Shown here in pieces: positions 17,805-25,073 of a stretch of DNA of 64,000 nucleotides; position 1 is the stretch's first letter; the number at the start of each line of letters is the position of its first letter. The notes under the pieces are model-generated. The model had not been told where the DNA came from and did not search any database. It worked only from the letters and a program-made list of their open reading frames with translations. Source of the DNA: Bacteroidaceae bacterium (GTDB taxonomy: Bacteria > Bacteroidota > Bacteroidia > Bacteroidales > Bacteroidaceae). The stretch spans positions 62,001 through 126,000 of the forward strand of contig JAFWAX010000077.1 of NCBI GenBank assembly GCA_017507385.1, in the 5' to 3' direction. A program made the position numbers and the translations under genes.

Positions 17805-17871
17805 ACCGTACCCCTCGGGTCCGACGCATCGTACCCCTCGGGTACACCATGGCGGACCCGAGGGGTACGGT
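17805..17871. repeat. 23-nt triad repeat, CCCCTCGGG family, copy 1
   Basis: Unit cores start at 17807, 17830 and 17853. Units 1 and 2 read CGTACCCCTCGGGT and unit 3 the inverse ACCCGAGGGGTACG. Unit 1 (17805-17823) pairs over 19 bp with unit 3 (17853-17871). Unit 2 (17831-17843) pairs over 13 bp with the same unit 3. Confidence 0.9.
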
Positions 17872-18021
17872 CAACTAATTTTTAAAAACAATAGCAACAA
17901 TTACTCATGATGGAGCAATTGTTGCTATTGTTATATAGATAGATATTACTACCTGTAGTTTATCCGAATGCTAACCTCTCAATTCGATAAACTTCCCGAA
18001 TAACCGACAACCCTACAGCAA

Positions 18022-18050
18022 AGCGACCCAACAACCGTCCTCCCTCTCAA
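18022..18050 (-). repeat. Left copy of capsule-flanking repeat A
   Basis: A 29-nt segment whose reverse complement is identical to 33470-33498. Together with 18104-18144 it places an inverted counterpart of right-end sequences at the left end of the capsule locus. Confidence 0.9.
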
Positions 18051-18063
18051 TTCTCAACTCCTT

Positions 18064-18105
18064 CCGTTGTCTGTTGTCCGTAGACTGTTGTCCGTAGTCC
18101 GTAGT
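18064..18105 (-). repeat. Heptamer tract, six units
   Basis: Six consecutive 7-nt units. On the minus strand they are variants of GACAACR/GACTACG. The tract lies 41 nt past the stop of the nucleotidyltransferase gene and is bounded by the two capsule-flanking repeats. Confidence 0.9.
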
Positions 18106-18144
18106 CAATAACACAACACTCGTCTTCTAACTCCCTTTAACTCC
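18104..18144 (-). repeat. Left copy of capsule-flanking repeat B
   Basis: A 41-nt segment matching the reverse complement of 34314-34354 with about five differences. It ends directly against the stop codon of the nucleotidyltransferase gene. Confidence 0.85.
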
Positions 18145-18145
18145 T

Positions 18146-19273
18146 TCAAAAAAAACCACCTCCCCTCGTCACCCTCCAGAAGAAATGCCATGTGCGGAAC
18201 ACAGGTTCACACAATGCCTCAGCAGGGTATGCGCTCACGAACCTCATGTTTCGCCTGATTTTCAGGAAATACTTCTTCCCCGTGCCATGCCGTGTCAGTC
18301 CCGAGTGCTGGCCGAAGTTTCCGCCCTTCACAATCTCGTCCAGCAGCAGCCGTCCGCGCCACTCATCCGCAGGAGCGATATCATATCGTTCCTCCAGTCC
18401 GAACACCTCGTGCAGCACCCACATCACAGCCCCAGCAAAATGATACAGATTCAAATATTTTAATGTAACTATCAGCCCACAGTTGTCTGTTGTCCATTGT
18501 CTGTTGTCTGTTGTCCTCAAAAGATAATAATAGTCCATCATCTGCCGCAGCCCGATTCCCTCATCAAAGAAGTGGTGCATCATGTGCGCCAACTGATACA
18601 CGATGTTGAACTCCCATGTTGGCACGGCAATCCTCCCAGCGCCATCAGGCAGTTCAGCCCAGTTCTGCATCTGCTCATTCTTCCGTTCCTCGAACCATCT
18701 CTGCAATCTCCTGTTATACATTGGATTGTTCATGCTCACAGGCATGAAATGCAGTTCCACCGGAACATCCTTGAAGACGGGAAGCTCCACATGGTGAAAT
18801 CGCATATCCACCTCTGACGTCTTTCCCTTGACAAAAGCCATCACCTCCTCTCTCGTTCCGTCCACCCACACATCGATGTCGCCCGCTGTCCTCATGCCCG
18901 GATTCGGATACATGACCGCATTTCCCTGTCCCTTCAGCACACAGCAGCGGAATCCGCTCTCCTCCAGCATCGCCACAACCTCGCGCGTTTTCCTGTTCAG
19001 CATCTCATTCCTTGTCCGAATCTTCTCGCTCACGGCATACCACTTCAGCAGCACCGCCTTAGGCACATCCGCACCTCCAGCCTTCATCCGTTCCACGCCG
19101 CAGAAGCCAACACCCAACAATGCCTGCTGCTTCATGAACAGGAACAATGCATCCCAATCCGTGAAGGATGGGATAGGGTGGTGTGGGGACATGCAGTAAC
19201 GGAGAAAGCACAGGTGAGAAGGCGAGTGGGAAACAGCGCTCATTTTTATATGATTTGTCATTTTATTATTCAT
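18146..19273 (-). CDS. Nucleotidyltransferase family protein (NTP_transf_5 type) carrying a heptamer insertion
   Basis: A 375-residue protein with the nucleotidyltransferase core CCVLKGQGNAVMYP and GDIDVWVDG (Asp132 and Asp134 as metal ligands), followed by RFHHVELPVF and PVELHFMPV. This is the uncharacterised nucleotidyltransferase family often found in Bacteroidales polysaccharide loci. The substrate is unknown. Residues about 253-265 (RTTDNRQWTTDN) are encoded by a five-unit heptamer tract inserted between two conserved stretches, DYYYLL and KYLNLYHFAGAVMWVL. It is the last gene of the capsule locus. GC content is visibly higher than in the capsule core. A decayed N-terminal fragment of a homologue lies at 20658-20822. 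Confidence 0.8.
   Translation of the reverse strand: MNNKMTNHIKMSAVSHSPSHLCFLRYCMSPHHPIPSFTDWDALFLFMKQQALLGVGFCGVERMKAGGADVPKAVLLKWYAVSEKIRTRNEMLNRKTREVVAMLEESGFRCCVLKGQGNAVMYPNPGMRTAGDIDVWVDGTREEVMAFVKGKTSEVDMRFHHVELPVFKDVPVELHFMPVSMNNPMYNRRLQRWFEERKNEQMQNWAELPDGAGRIAVPTWEFNIVYQLAHMMHHFFDEGIGLRQMMDYYYLLRTTDNRQWTTDNCGLIVTLKYLNLYHFAGAVMWVLHEVFGLEERYDIAPADEWRGRLLLDEIVKGGNFGQHSGLTRHGTGKKYFLKIRRNMRFVSAYPAEALCEPVFRTWHFFWRVTRGGGFF
18480..18514 (-). repeat. Heptamer tract inside the nucleotidyltransferase gene
   Basis: Five 7-nt units (18480, 18487, 18494, 18501, 18508), all variants of GACAACA/G on the minus strand. The total is 35 nt, so a gain or loss of one unit would shift the reading frame. 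Confidence 0.9.
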
Positions 19274-19288
19274 AAATTGTTACGTCAT

Positions 19289-19301
19289 AGAGTCGAACTC
19301 T
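19289..19301. repeat. Palindrome AGAGTCGAACTCT
   Basis: An imperfect palindrome between the divergent nucleotidyltransferase and ATPase 1 genes. A related palindrome, GGAGTCGAATTCC, lies at 21901-21913 upstream of ATPase 2. Confidence 0.6.
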
Positions 19302-19311
19302 AATGTTGATT

Positions 19312-19391
19312 TTTCTTTGCAAAGAAACTTTTTTACAAAATTCTTTCTTTGTAAAGAAACTTTATAACTAAAATCATTCTTTTCAAAGAAA
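19312..19391. repeat. Three palindromic operators with 32-nt period
   Basis: TTTCTTTGCAAAGAAA (19312-19327) and TTTCTTTGTAAAGAAA (19344-19359) precede a third copy with core TTCTTTTCAAAGAA (19377-19390). All are followed by CTTT. The third copy adjoins the -7 box TATCTTTG (19400-19407) of ATPase 1. The arrangement looks like repeated binding sites for an autoregulator. Confidence 0.8.
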
Positions 19392-19399
19392 CTTTTTTC

Positions 19400-19407
19400 T
19401 ATCTTTG
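19400..19407 (+). promoter_or_regulatory. -7 element of ATPase 1
   Basis: TATCTTTG, 27 nt before the ATG at 19434. It sits directly after the 32-nt-period palindromes. Confidence 0.65.
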
Positions 19408-19433
19408 TGCCCAATATTACTAATTTAGTACAA

Positions 19434-20639
19434 ATGATTTGTATGGAAGCACTATTTTTGGCATACAACCGTCGATTAGAAGAAATAGAAAGCACATATT
19501 TTCGTTATCTATACTCTCAAATCGAATGGAATGAGCGATTGATTGGCATCAAAGGCGCTCGTGGAGTTGGTAAGACAACCATGATTTTGCAACACATCAA
19601 GCAAACATTTCCAGATAGGGCAAAGGCTTTTTATGTTTCGCTTGACCATATATGGTTCAGCATTCACACGCTTATGGAACTGGTTGAATACCTTTATACC
19701 CATGGTGTCACCCATTTGTTCCTCGACGAGGTACATCGTTATGCTGACTGGGTTCGACAGATAAAAAACATATATGATAGTTACCCCAAACTTCATATTG
19801 TTTTTACAGGTTCTTCACTCTTGGAAATCAATCATGCAGAAGCAGACCTTTCTCGTCGTTTGCGCATGTATCATCTTCAAGGGCTTTCTTTTCGCGAGTA
19901 TCTTTCCATTAATCATATCATTCAACTGCCTCCAGTCTCGTTGGAAGACATACTTTCCAATCATCAGCAAATCGCTTCCGGTATAGCTTCTCAGATTAAG
20001 GTTCTGCCTCACTTCGAACAGTACATCGGCATGGGTTATTACCCATTCCATTTAGAAGTTTCCTCGCGGTCAAGCTATTACGAAAGAATTCTACAAGTCA
20101 TTACCACCATCATTGAAAATGATATTCCTGCAGTTGAGAATATTGAATACGAAACGCTTCAGAAATCCAAGCGTTTACTTGTTCTATTGGCACAAGCGGC
20201 ACCTTTTACGCTCAATGTGTCTTCTCTCTGCGATGCATTGTCCACAACTCGCAATCAGTTGATTCGTTTACTGTCTTTGTTGCATCGTTCAGCCCTTATC
20301 CGTTTGCTATATAGTGAAAGCAAGGGACTTAAATCATTGAGGAAACCCCAGAAGATACTTTTTGAGAATCCCAATCTCATGCAAGCCTTGGTGCAGCGTG
20401 CAGATATAGGCACTGTTCGCGAGTCTTTTTTGGCAGACATGCTTGTTCCTTCACACACAATCCAATATCCTCTCCAAGGAGATTTGTTGGTCAACAATTG
20501 TCATCTCTTCGAGATTGGTGGCAGAAATAAAGGATTCACTCAGATTAAAGACATCCCCCACAGTTATGTTGCTGCCGATGAAATAGAAATAGGTTTTGGC
20601 AATAAGATTCCCCTATGGGTGTTTGGATTGCTCTATTAG
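19434..20639 (+). CDS. AAA ATPase 1 (AAA_14-like), interrupting the capsule locus
   Basis: About 401 residues from ATG 19434; a GTG start at 19407 overlaps the -7 box and is rejected. Walker A GARGVGKTT lies near residues 41-49. FLDEVHRY serves as Walker B, and VFTGSSLLEI is a sensor-like segment. The order matches the AAA_14 ATPase family (often with DUF4143), whose biological role is unclear. The C-terminal region (NVSSLCDALSTTRNQLIRLLSLLHRSALI) suggests a winged helix, and the end (YPLQGDLLVNNCHLFEIGG) resembles a degenerate nuclease-like fold. It lies on the strand opposite to the capsule genes, between an intact nucleotidyltransferase and a 5' remnant of a homologue. Confidence 0.85.
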   Translation: MICMEALFLAYNRRLEEIESTYFRYLYSQIEWNERLIGIKGARGVGKTTMILQHIKQTFPDRAKAFYVSLDHIWFSIHTLMELVEYLYTHGVTHLFLDEVHRYADWVRQIKNIYDSYPKLHIVFTGSSLLEINHAEADLSRRLRMYHLQGLSFREYLSINHIIQLPPVSLEDILSNHQQIASGIASQIKVLPHFEQYIGMGYYPFHLEVSSRSSYYERILQVITTIIENDIPAVENIEYETLQKSKRLLVLLAQAAPFTLNVSSLCDALSTTRNQLIRLLSLLHRSALIRLLYSESKGLKSLRKPQKILFENPNLMQALVQRADIGTVRESFLADMLVPSHTIQYPLQGDLLVNNCHLFEIGGRNKGFTQIKDIPHSYVAADEIEIGFGNKIPLWVFGLLY

Positions 20640-20657
20640 CAAAATCTCCTATGGCAT

Positions 20658-20822
20658 TCACCATTCCATATTATAGCAGATGACACCCGGCATATTTGCC
20701 TCTTCCCCAAACAACGCATCCCAGTCCGTGATGGATGGGATGCTTCGCTTTGGGAAGAGGCAGATACGGATGAAATCCAGATATGTCTGCAGTTTATTAT
20801 TCAAGACATTCTCGTTTATTGT
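20658..20822 (-). pseudogene. 5' remnant of a second nucleotidyltransferase gene
   Basis: A 54-residue reading frame. FIRICLFPKRSIPSITDWDA aligns with FLRYCMSPHHPIPSFTDWDA of the intact protein at 18146-19273. DNA similarity is also visible (for example GCATCCCAGTCCGTGATGG against GCATCCCAATCCGTGAAGG). The frame stops after about 50 codons, before the catalytic region, and ATPase 1 follows 18 nt beyond. Its start overlaps the end of the epimerase gene by 26 nt, consistent with an original epimerase-nucleotidyltransferase operon order. Confidence 0.8.
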
Positions 20823-21840
20823 CATCAAACCAGTCTTCGATAGCTTCTTCAAATGACCATTTGAATTGATAGCCGCATTCTTTCATTTTCTTGCCGCAGA
20901 TGTTGGTCGATATCTGCAACTTTTTTACACGTGCCGGACAAATGCCCATAGGTGAACCGACTGCTTTTGCCATTGCTGCAGCAGGCATAATGATTGAATT
21001 GGGGATATAGGGAACAGCCTGATGCAGTCCTGTCTTCTCCTTCATTACCTTCACGATTTGTACGATAGTATATGCTGGTTCAAAAGTACAGTTGAATACC
21101 TCTGAAGGCGTTTCTCGTTTCTCCACATTCCACATGATGAAACGCACCAGTTCCTTCACATATACGCATGCTTTGATAGTATCTTTTCTGCCTGGATATG
21201 CAAACGTGTGCTTCCTGATTCCCCAATACAGACGAGTAAAGTTGCCGTTTTCTCCCTTACCGAACACAACGCCAGGACGAACGATAGTCAGTTTACGCCC
21301 ATCTCCCTTTGCCTGCCATGTCTGGTGTATCTTTTCTGCCACTAGTTTGGAAATGCCATAAGGCGTGTTAGGCGTAGGCAAAGTGCCCTCTTCCTTTAGC
21401 TCCTCTGCAGCTCCGTATGGTGCGATGGAAGATGTGAACACGACATTTTTGATTCCATGCTTTTCCGCAAATGCACACACATTCTCCGCCCCACGAATAT
21501 TTGCTTCAAAGTAAGCATGGTCAGGATGCCCTGGAGTACGATGCACTGCTGCGAAGTTGAAGATGATGTCTTCTTCTGTTGGGATGAAAGGCAGGTTCAC
21601 TATTGGTTTTCTCACATCGCAATACACGAAAGTAGCCTTGCGGCTTTCGCCCTTCACTACAGGGCTTTTCCAATGTTTGATGGTCGTGTATTCTTGCAAT
21701 TCCTTGTCACTCATCCCCTCCAGTTTTGAGGGGTCAACCATGTCAAGATTCCAGATTTTGGCATTAGGATGTGTTTCATGCAGCAGATTTGCAAGATGCG
21801 TTCCGATGAAACCAGTTCCGCCTGTAATGATATAATTCAT
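20797..21840 (-). CDS. NAD-dependent epimerase/dehydratase (extended SDR)
   Basis: A 347-residue extended short-chain dehydrogenase. The Rossmann motif TGGTGFIG is at residues 6-13. Catalytic Ser/Thr lie in VVFTSSIAPYG, and the YxxxK motif in TPYGISKLVAEK. NRP-like binding residues follow in TIVRPGVVFGKGENGN. Such enzymes convert nucleotide sugars (4-epimerisation or dehydration), and in capsule loci they supply precursors. The exact sugar is not readable. Transcription would come from the capsule promoter through the glycosyltransferase at 23187. ATPase 2 now lies between the two, together with a short duplicate of this gene's first codons (23110-23182). Confidence 0.88.
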   Translation of the reverse strand: MNYIITGGTGFIGTHLANLLHETHPNAKIWNLDMVDPSKLEGMSDKELQEYTTIKHWKSPVVKGESRKATFVYCDVRKPIVNLPFIPTEEDIIFNFAAVHRTPGHPDHAYFEANIRGAENVCAFAEKHGIKNVVFTSSIAPYGAAEELKEEGTLPTPNTPYGISKLVAEKIHQTWQAKGDGRKLTIVRPGVVFGKGENGNFTRLYWGIRKHTFAYPGRKDTIKACVYVKELVRFIMWNVEKRETPSEVFNCTFEPAYTIVQIVKVMKEKTGLHQAVPYIPNSIIMPAAAMAKAVGSPMGICPARVKKLQISTNICGKKMKECGYQFKWSFEEAIEDWFDDNKRECLE

Positions 21841-21893
21841 ATTGATAAAGTTATATTTTTTTATAAAAACTTGTGAGAGTAATAAAAGTTATG

Positions 21894-21901
21894 TAATTTT
21901 G
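21894..21901 (+). promoter_or_regulatory. -7 element of ATPase 2
   Basis: TAATTTTG, with TTG at 21871-21873 twenty nt upstream; ATPase 2 starts at 21928. It overlaps the palindrome GGAGTCGAATTCC (21901-21913), which could be an operator. Confidence 0.6.
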
Positions 21902-21927
21902 GAGTCGAATTCCGAAATTGCATAAAA

Positions 21928-23109
21928 ATGAAAGAGATTTACCTACCACGCAACATCGAAGCAACCATCAAAGAGGCTGCCCAATATTTCTCTGTCATCT
22001 CCGTCACAGGACCTCGCCAATCAGGCAAAACAACCTTACTGAAACATCTGTTTCCCGAATTCAAGAGGTTTAGCATGAAAGATGTTCACATTCGTGAATT
22101 TGCAGAACACGACCCCATCGCCTTTCTTTCCCAATCGCCCCAAGGCATGCTAATTGACGAGGTACAAAAAACACCGATGTTGCTAGATTACATTCAAGGT
22201 ATTGTAGACGAGAACCCAGAACGGAGATTCTTGTTAACGGGAAGTTCCAACTTTGAATTGCTGCACGGCCTTTCCGAATCGCTCCCTGGCAGAGCTGGAG
22301 TATATGAATTACAGCCGATGACATACGACGAAACATATACAACTGCCGAGGAAAAGACTCTTGAACAATTTCTTTATGACGGTTTATATCCCGCCATCTG
22401 TGCCAACAAGAATAAGTCCAAATTCTTTTATCCCTCATACGTCAAGACCTATTTAGAACGTGACGTGAGAGATTTGTTGAAGATAAAAGACCAAATGCTG
22501 TTTGTCAAATTCATGAAAATGTGTGCCGCCCGTATAGGTTCAGTCTTCAACGCATCCGACTTATCAGCTCAATTGGGAGTGGATTCTAAAACAGTAAGTC
22601 ACTGGCTTTCCGTTCTACAGGCATCCTATCTCATCACACTATTACCACCATATTATGAGAACATATCCAAACGTCTTGTCAAAAGTCCCAAGCTCTATTT
22701 CAATGACACAGGTTTAGCATGTTATCTGTTAGACATAGAAACTCCCCGACAATTAGAACACGACAAGATGCGTGGTGCTATTTTTGAGAATTTCGTCGTG
22801 ATGGAAGTCATCAAACACCGTTACAACCAAGGATTGGAAGGTGGCGTTTATTTTTACAGGGATTCCAACCAGAATGAGGTAGACATTTTGTTAAAACAGG
22901 AAGGTGAAATAACAGCCATTGAAGTAAAATCATCCATGACCTACAATGTCTCCTTTGAAAAGACCCTTGCCCGATTATCAGAATGGATAAAAACCTCTAT
23001 CACAAACAAAATCGTTGTGTATGCTGGAGATTTTGAAAACAACAAAGGGGATGTTCAAATATTACGTTACAATCATTTGGCGGCCTTCTTGAGAGAAACA
23101 AAAAAGTAG
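21928..23109 (+). CDS. AAA_14/DUF4143 ATPase 2, interrupting the capsule locus
   Basis: A 393-residue protein with the full two-domain pattern. Walker A TGPRQSGKTTLL lies near residues 28-39, Walker B GMLIDEVQKTP, and sensor FLLTGSSNFELL. LPGRAGVYELQPMTYDE follows. The DUF4143 half contains FNASDLSAQLGVDSKTVSHW (winged-helix-like) and a nuclease-like core with NEVDILLKQEGEITAIEVKSS, which resembles PD-(D/E)xK strands. The family is widespread in Bacteroidales, in many copies per genome, with no settled function. It lies opposite in strand to the capsule genes, between the intact epimerase and a remnant of an epimerase start. Confidence 0.92.
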   Translation: MKEIYLPRNIEATIKEAAQYFSVISVTGPRQSGKTTLLKHLFPEFKRFSMKDVHIREFAEHDPIAFLSQSPQGMLIDEVQKTPMLLDYIQGIVDENPERRFLLTGSSNFELLHGLSESLPGRAGVYELQPMTYDETYTTAEEKTLEQFLYDGLYPAICANKNKSKFFYPSYVKTYLERDVRDLLKIKDQMLFVKFMKMCAARIGSVFNASDLSAQLGVDSKTVSHWLSVLQASYLITLLPPYYENISKRLVKSPKLYFNDTGLACYLLDIETPRQLEHDKMRGAIFENFVVMEVIKHRYNQGLEGGVYFYRDSNQNEVDILLKQEGEITAIEVKSSMTYNVSFEKTLARLSEWIKTSITNKIVVYAGDFENNKGDVQILRYNHLAAFLRETKK

Positions 23110-23182
23110 GGATGCACCTCATGCAGTCAAATTCCCCTGTTAAGTTTTATAGAGCAGTTCCGCCTGTAATGATTAAGTCCAT
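23110..23182 (-). pseudogene. 5' remnant of an epimerase gene
   Basis: On the minus strand the frame starts MDLIITGGTAL and then stops. ATCATTACAGGCGGAACTG (23173-23155) is identical to the start of the intact epimerase gene. A second patch, GCATGAGGTGCATCC (near 23125-23111), resembles GCATGAAACACATCC of the intact gene. It starts only 5 nt after the stop of the upstream glycosyltransferase gene, where the original epimerase start would be expected. Confidence 0.75.
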
Positions 23183-23186
23183 ATCT

Positions 23187-23999
23187 TTAATTTTTATAGC
23201 CAAGTTCTTTTAGAATTTGGCTGTTCCATTCTCTTCGTTCTTTGTCAAAGAACCATCCCCATTTATTAAAGTACTTAATCATATTAACTATATGAATCGC
23301 CAGCATTTTCTTGCTTTTATAAGATGCTGCTCGATGGGCATGCACAATAGAGACCTCAGGCCAATACAAGGTTTTATAGTATTTGTGCATACGCCTTGTG
23401 ATGTCTATATCCTCAGGATACATGAAAAAACGTTCATCAAACAATCCAACTTTCTTGAAACATTTTACTCTGAAAAACATGAAAGAACCTTGATGATAAG
23501 GAATATTTGCTTCCGTTTTGTGATTCCAGAATTCCAATGTATATCGTCGATTCATACTTTCTCCCATTTTCTTCGGTAAAAATCTACGGAAAATCAAATC
23601 AACAGGAGTAGGTAATAATCGACAAGTATATTGTATTTCACCATTAGGATAAACCACATTAGGTTGTACTTGTGCTACATCTTCATGTTTATCCATATAT
23701 CCAACTAGATGTTCAAGAACTACCGGTTCAAAATAGACATCCGAATTGAGCACTAAATGATACTTTGCATCAGTATCCACTATCTTTCGTAATGCTTGGT
23801 TATGACCTGCACCATAACCTACATTCTCACTACCGATGTACTCGACTTTAGGATATTTTCTACAAAAATCTGCAATGTGTTTTTGATTGGAATTGTCAAC
23901 AACATAGATTTTAGACACTGATGGAGAAGTCAATGATTGGAAACACTTGGATAATTCTTCCAGATCTGTTTTGTAAGTGACGATTGAAATGGTTATCAT
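23187..23999 (-). CDS. Family 2 glycosyltransferase
   Basis: A 270-residue GT-A enzyme. ITISIVTYKTDLEEL opens the fold, and IYVVDNSNQKHI forms the nucleotide-binding turn. LVLNSDVYFEP is the DxD-like site, and FFMYPEDIDITRRM is the acidic motif near the base-binding region. It resembles the rhamnosyltransferase branch of GT2. Donor and acceptor are unknown; it acts on the cytoplasmic face during repeat-unit assembly. Its GC content falls between the AT-rich capsule core and the genes further left. Confidence 0.9.
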   Translation of the reverse strand: MITISIVTYKTDLEELSKCFQSLTSPSVSKIYVVDNSNQKHIADFCRKYPKVEYIGSENVGYGAGHNQALRKIVDTDAKYHLVLNSDVYFEPVVLEHLVGYMDKHEDVAQVQPNVVYPNGEIQYTCRLLPTPVDLIFRRFLPKKMGESMNRRYTLEFWNHKTEANIPYHQGSFMFFRVKCFKKVGLFDERFFMYPEDIDITRRMHKYYKTLYWPEVSIVHAHRAASYKSKKMLAIHIVNMIKYFNKWGWFFDKERREWNSQILKELGYKN

Positions 24000-24061
24000 T
24001 TATTTCTTATTATCATTAATATTTATTATTTATTAGTCTGAACACTTAGCTTAAATTGGAT

Positions 24062-25069
24062 TTAAGCTATAGGTATTAAATTCTTTTGCGCTGTCACATA
24101 AGGAAAAAATTTTTTCATTATAGGTATTATAATCAAGAAGAGTAACATAACAATCAATAGGGTTATCATTAACGAACAAAATCCATTCAAATGTAATTTA
24201 TTTACCAATGGAACAACAACTTGAATGACCGGATTATGAATACATAAAATTATAATGGAATATCGTCCCCAATATGAAATAAGAGGTATCTTTTTCAAAT
24301 ACTTGGATAAGAAAAGAACAAATAAAGTTCCAACAATACCACAAGCATATAAATTTAAAATTGAATTAGATGGAAATCTATTACCAACAAAACTTATGTG
24401 TACAGCAAAGAAATAAACAAAACAAAAACATAGAAAAGCAAATAACAGTAAATACCTATCCCATTTGTTAGGATATAATACATTCGTATATTTTTTTAAT
24501 ATATATCCGAAACAGAAAAAAGGCATTGCCGTCAAAGCTGAATCCAACCACATATATATCTGCATTTCATTACGCCCTAATACATAACCACTAACTCCTA
24601 AAAGAATACTTAGAATAACATTTTTTAACAGCCCCCCCCTAATTGTTAATATAATATAACACATTATATTTGTCCAAAACAAACATAATAGGAACCAAAT
24701 AGGACTGTTAGAAAACTGGTCAAGAAAAACAAAATTAAACAATGATTTCAATCCTAATGAATCTATATTTCTTACACTATATCCACATAAATAAAGGAAA
24801 TTTGGCAAAGCAAAAGATAATGTCAAATAAAAGAAAAAGAATGGAATCAATAGATTATTTACTTTTCTTTTTAAAAATCCACCAAAACCTCCATAAGTCT
24901 TGAAAAATATTCCCGAAAGGATAAAATACAATGGCATTCTAAAAGAAGCTAAAACATCTTTTAATGGATATTCTATGTTAAAATAAGTATTTACATGAGT
25001 TAAAACTACCAATATTATACAAAAGCCTTTCGCTAAATCTATAAAATCAATTCGTTTACTTTGTTCCAT
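24062..25069 (-). CDS. Membrane acyltransferase (acyltransferase 3 family)
   Basis: A 335-residue polytopic protein with about ten helices. RIDFIDLAKGFCIILVVLTHV contains the RxxxxDxxKGxxIxxVxxxH signature with the catalytic His, and FRMPLYFILSGIFF the conserved second motif. This family O-acetylates or otherwise acylates surface polysaccharides at the inner membrane. It is very AT-rich compared with housekeeping genes in the window, like the rest of the capsule core. It lies 4 nt after the glycosyltransferase at 25074 and in the same transcript. Confidence 0.9.
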   Translation of the reverse strand: MEQSKRIDFIDLAKGFCIILVVLTHVNTYFNIEYPLKDVLASFRMPLYFILSGIFFKTYGGFGGFLKRKVNNLLIPFFFFYLTLSFALPNFLYLCGYSVRNIDSLGLKSLFNFVFLDQFSNSPIWFLLCLFWTNIMCYIILTIRGGLLKNVILSILLGVSGYVLGRNEMQIYMWLDSALTAMPFFCFGYILKKYTNVLYPNKWDRYLLLFAFLCFCFVYFFAVHISFVGNRFPSNSILNLYACGIVGTLFVLFLSKYLKKIPLISYWGRYSIIILCIHNPVIQVVVPLVNKLHLNGFCSLMITLLIVMLLFLIIIPIMKKFFPYVTAQKNLIPIA

Positions 25070-25073
25070 TTAT

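Larger units (their letters stand above)
17491..18145. other. Gene-free 655-nt spacer rich in repeats
   Basis: No supportable gene. It holds a 23-nt direct array (17539-17676), a CCCCTCGGG triad (17805-17871), a composite capsule-flanking repeat (18022-18050 and 18104-18144) and a heptamer tract (18064-18105). Open frames here only translate the repeats. Confidence 0.8.

Noticed and set aside
17675-17878. Conserved short peptide (RTPRVRR...PLGY.MADPRG), also readable at 44468-44821
   Set aside because: Both reading frames are translations of the CCCCTCGGG triad. Similarity comes from the DNA repeat and the outer sequences are unrelated.
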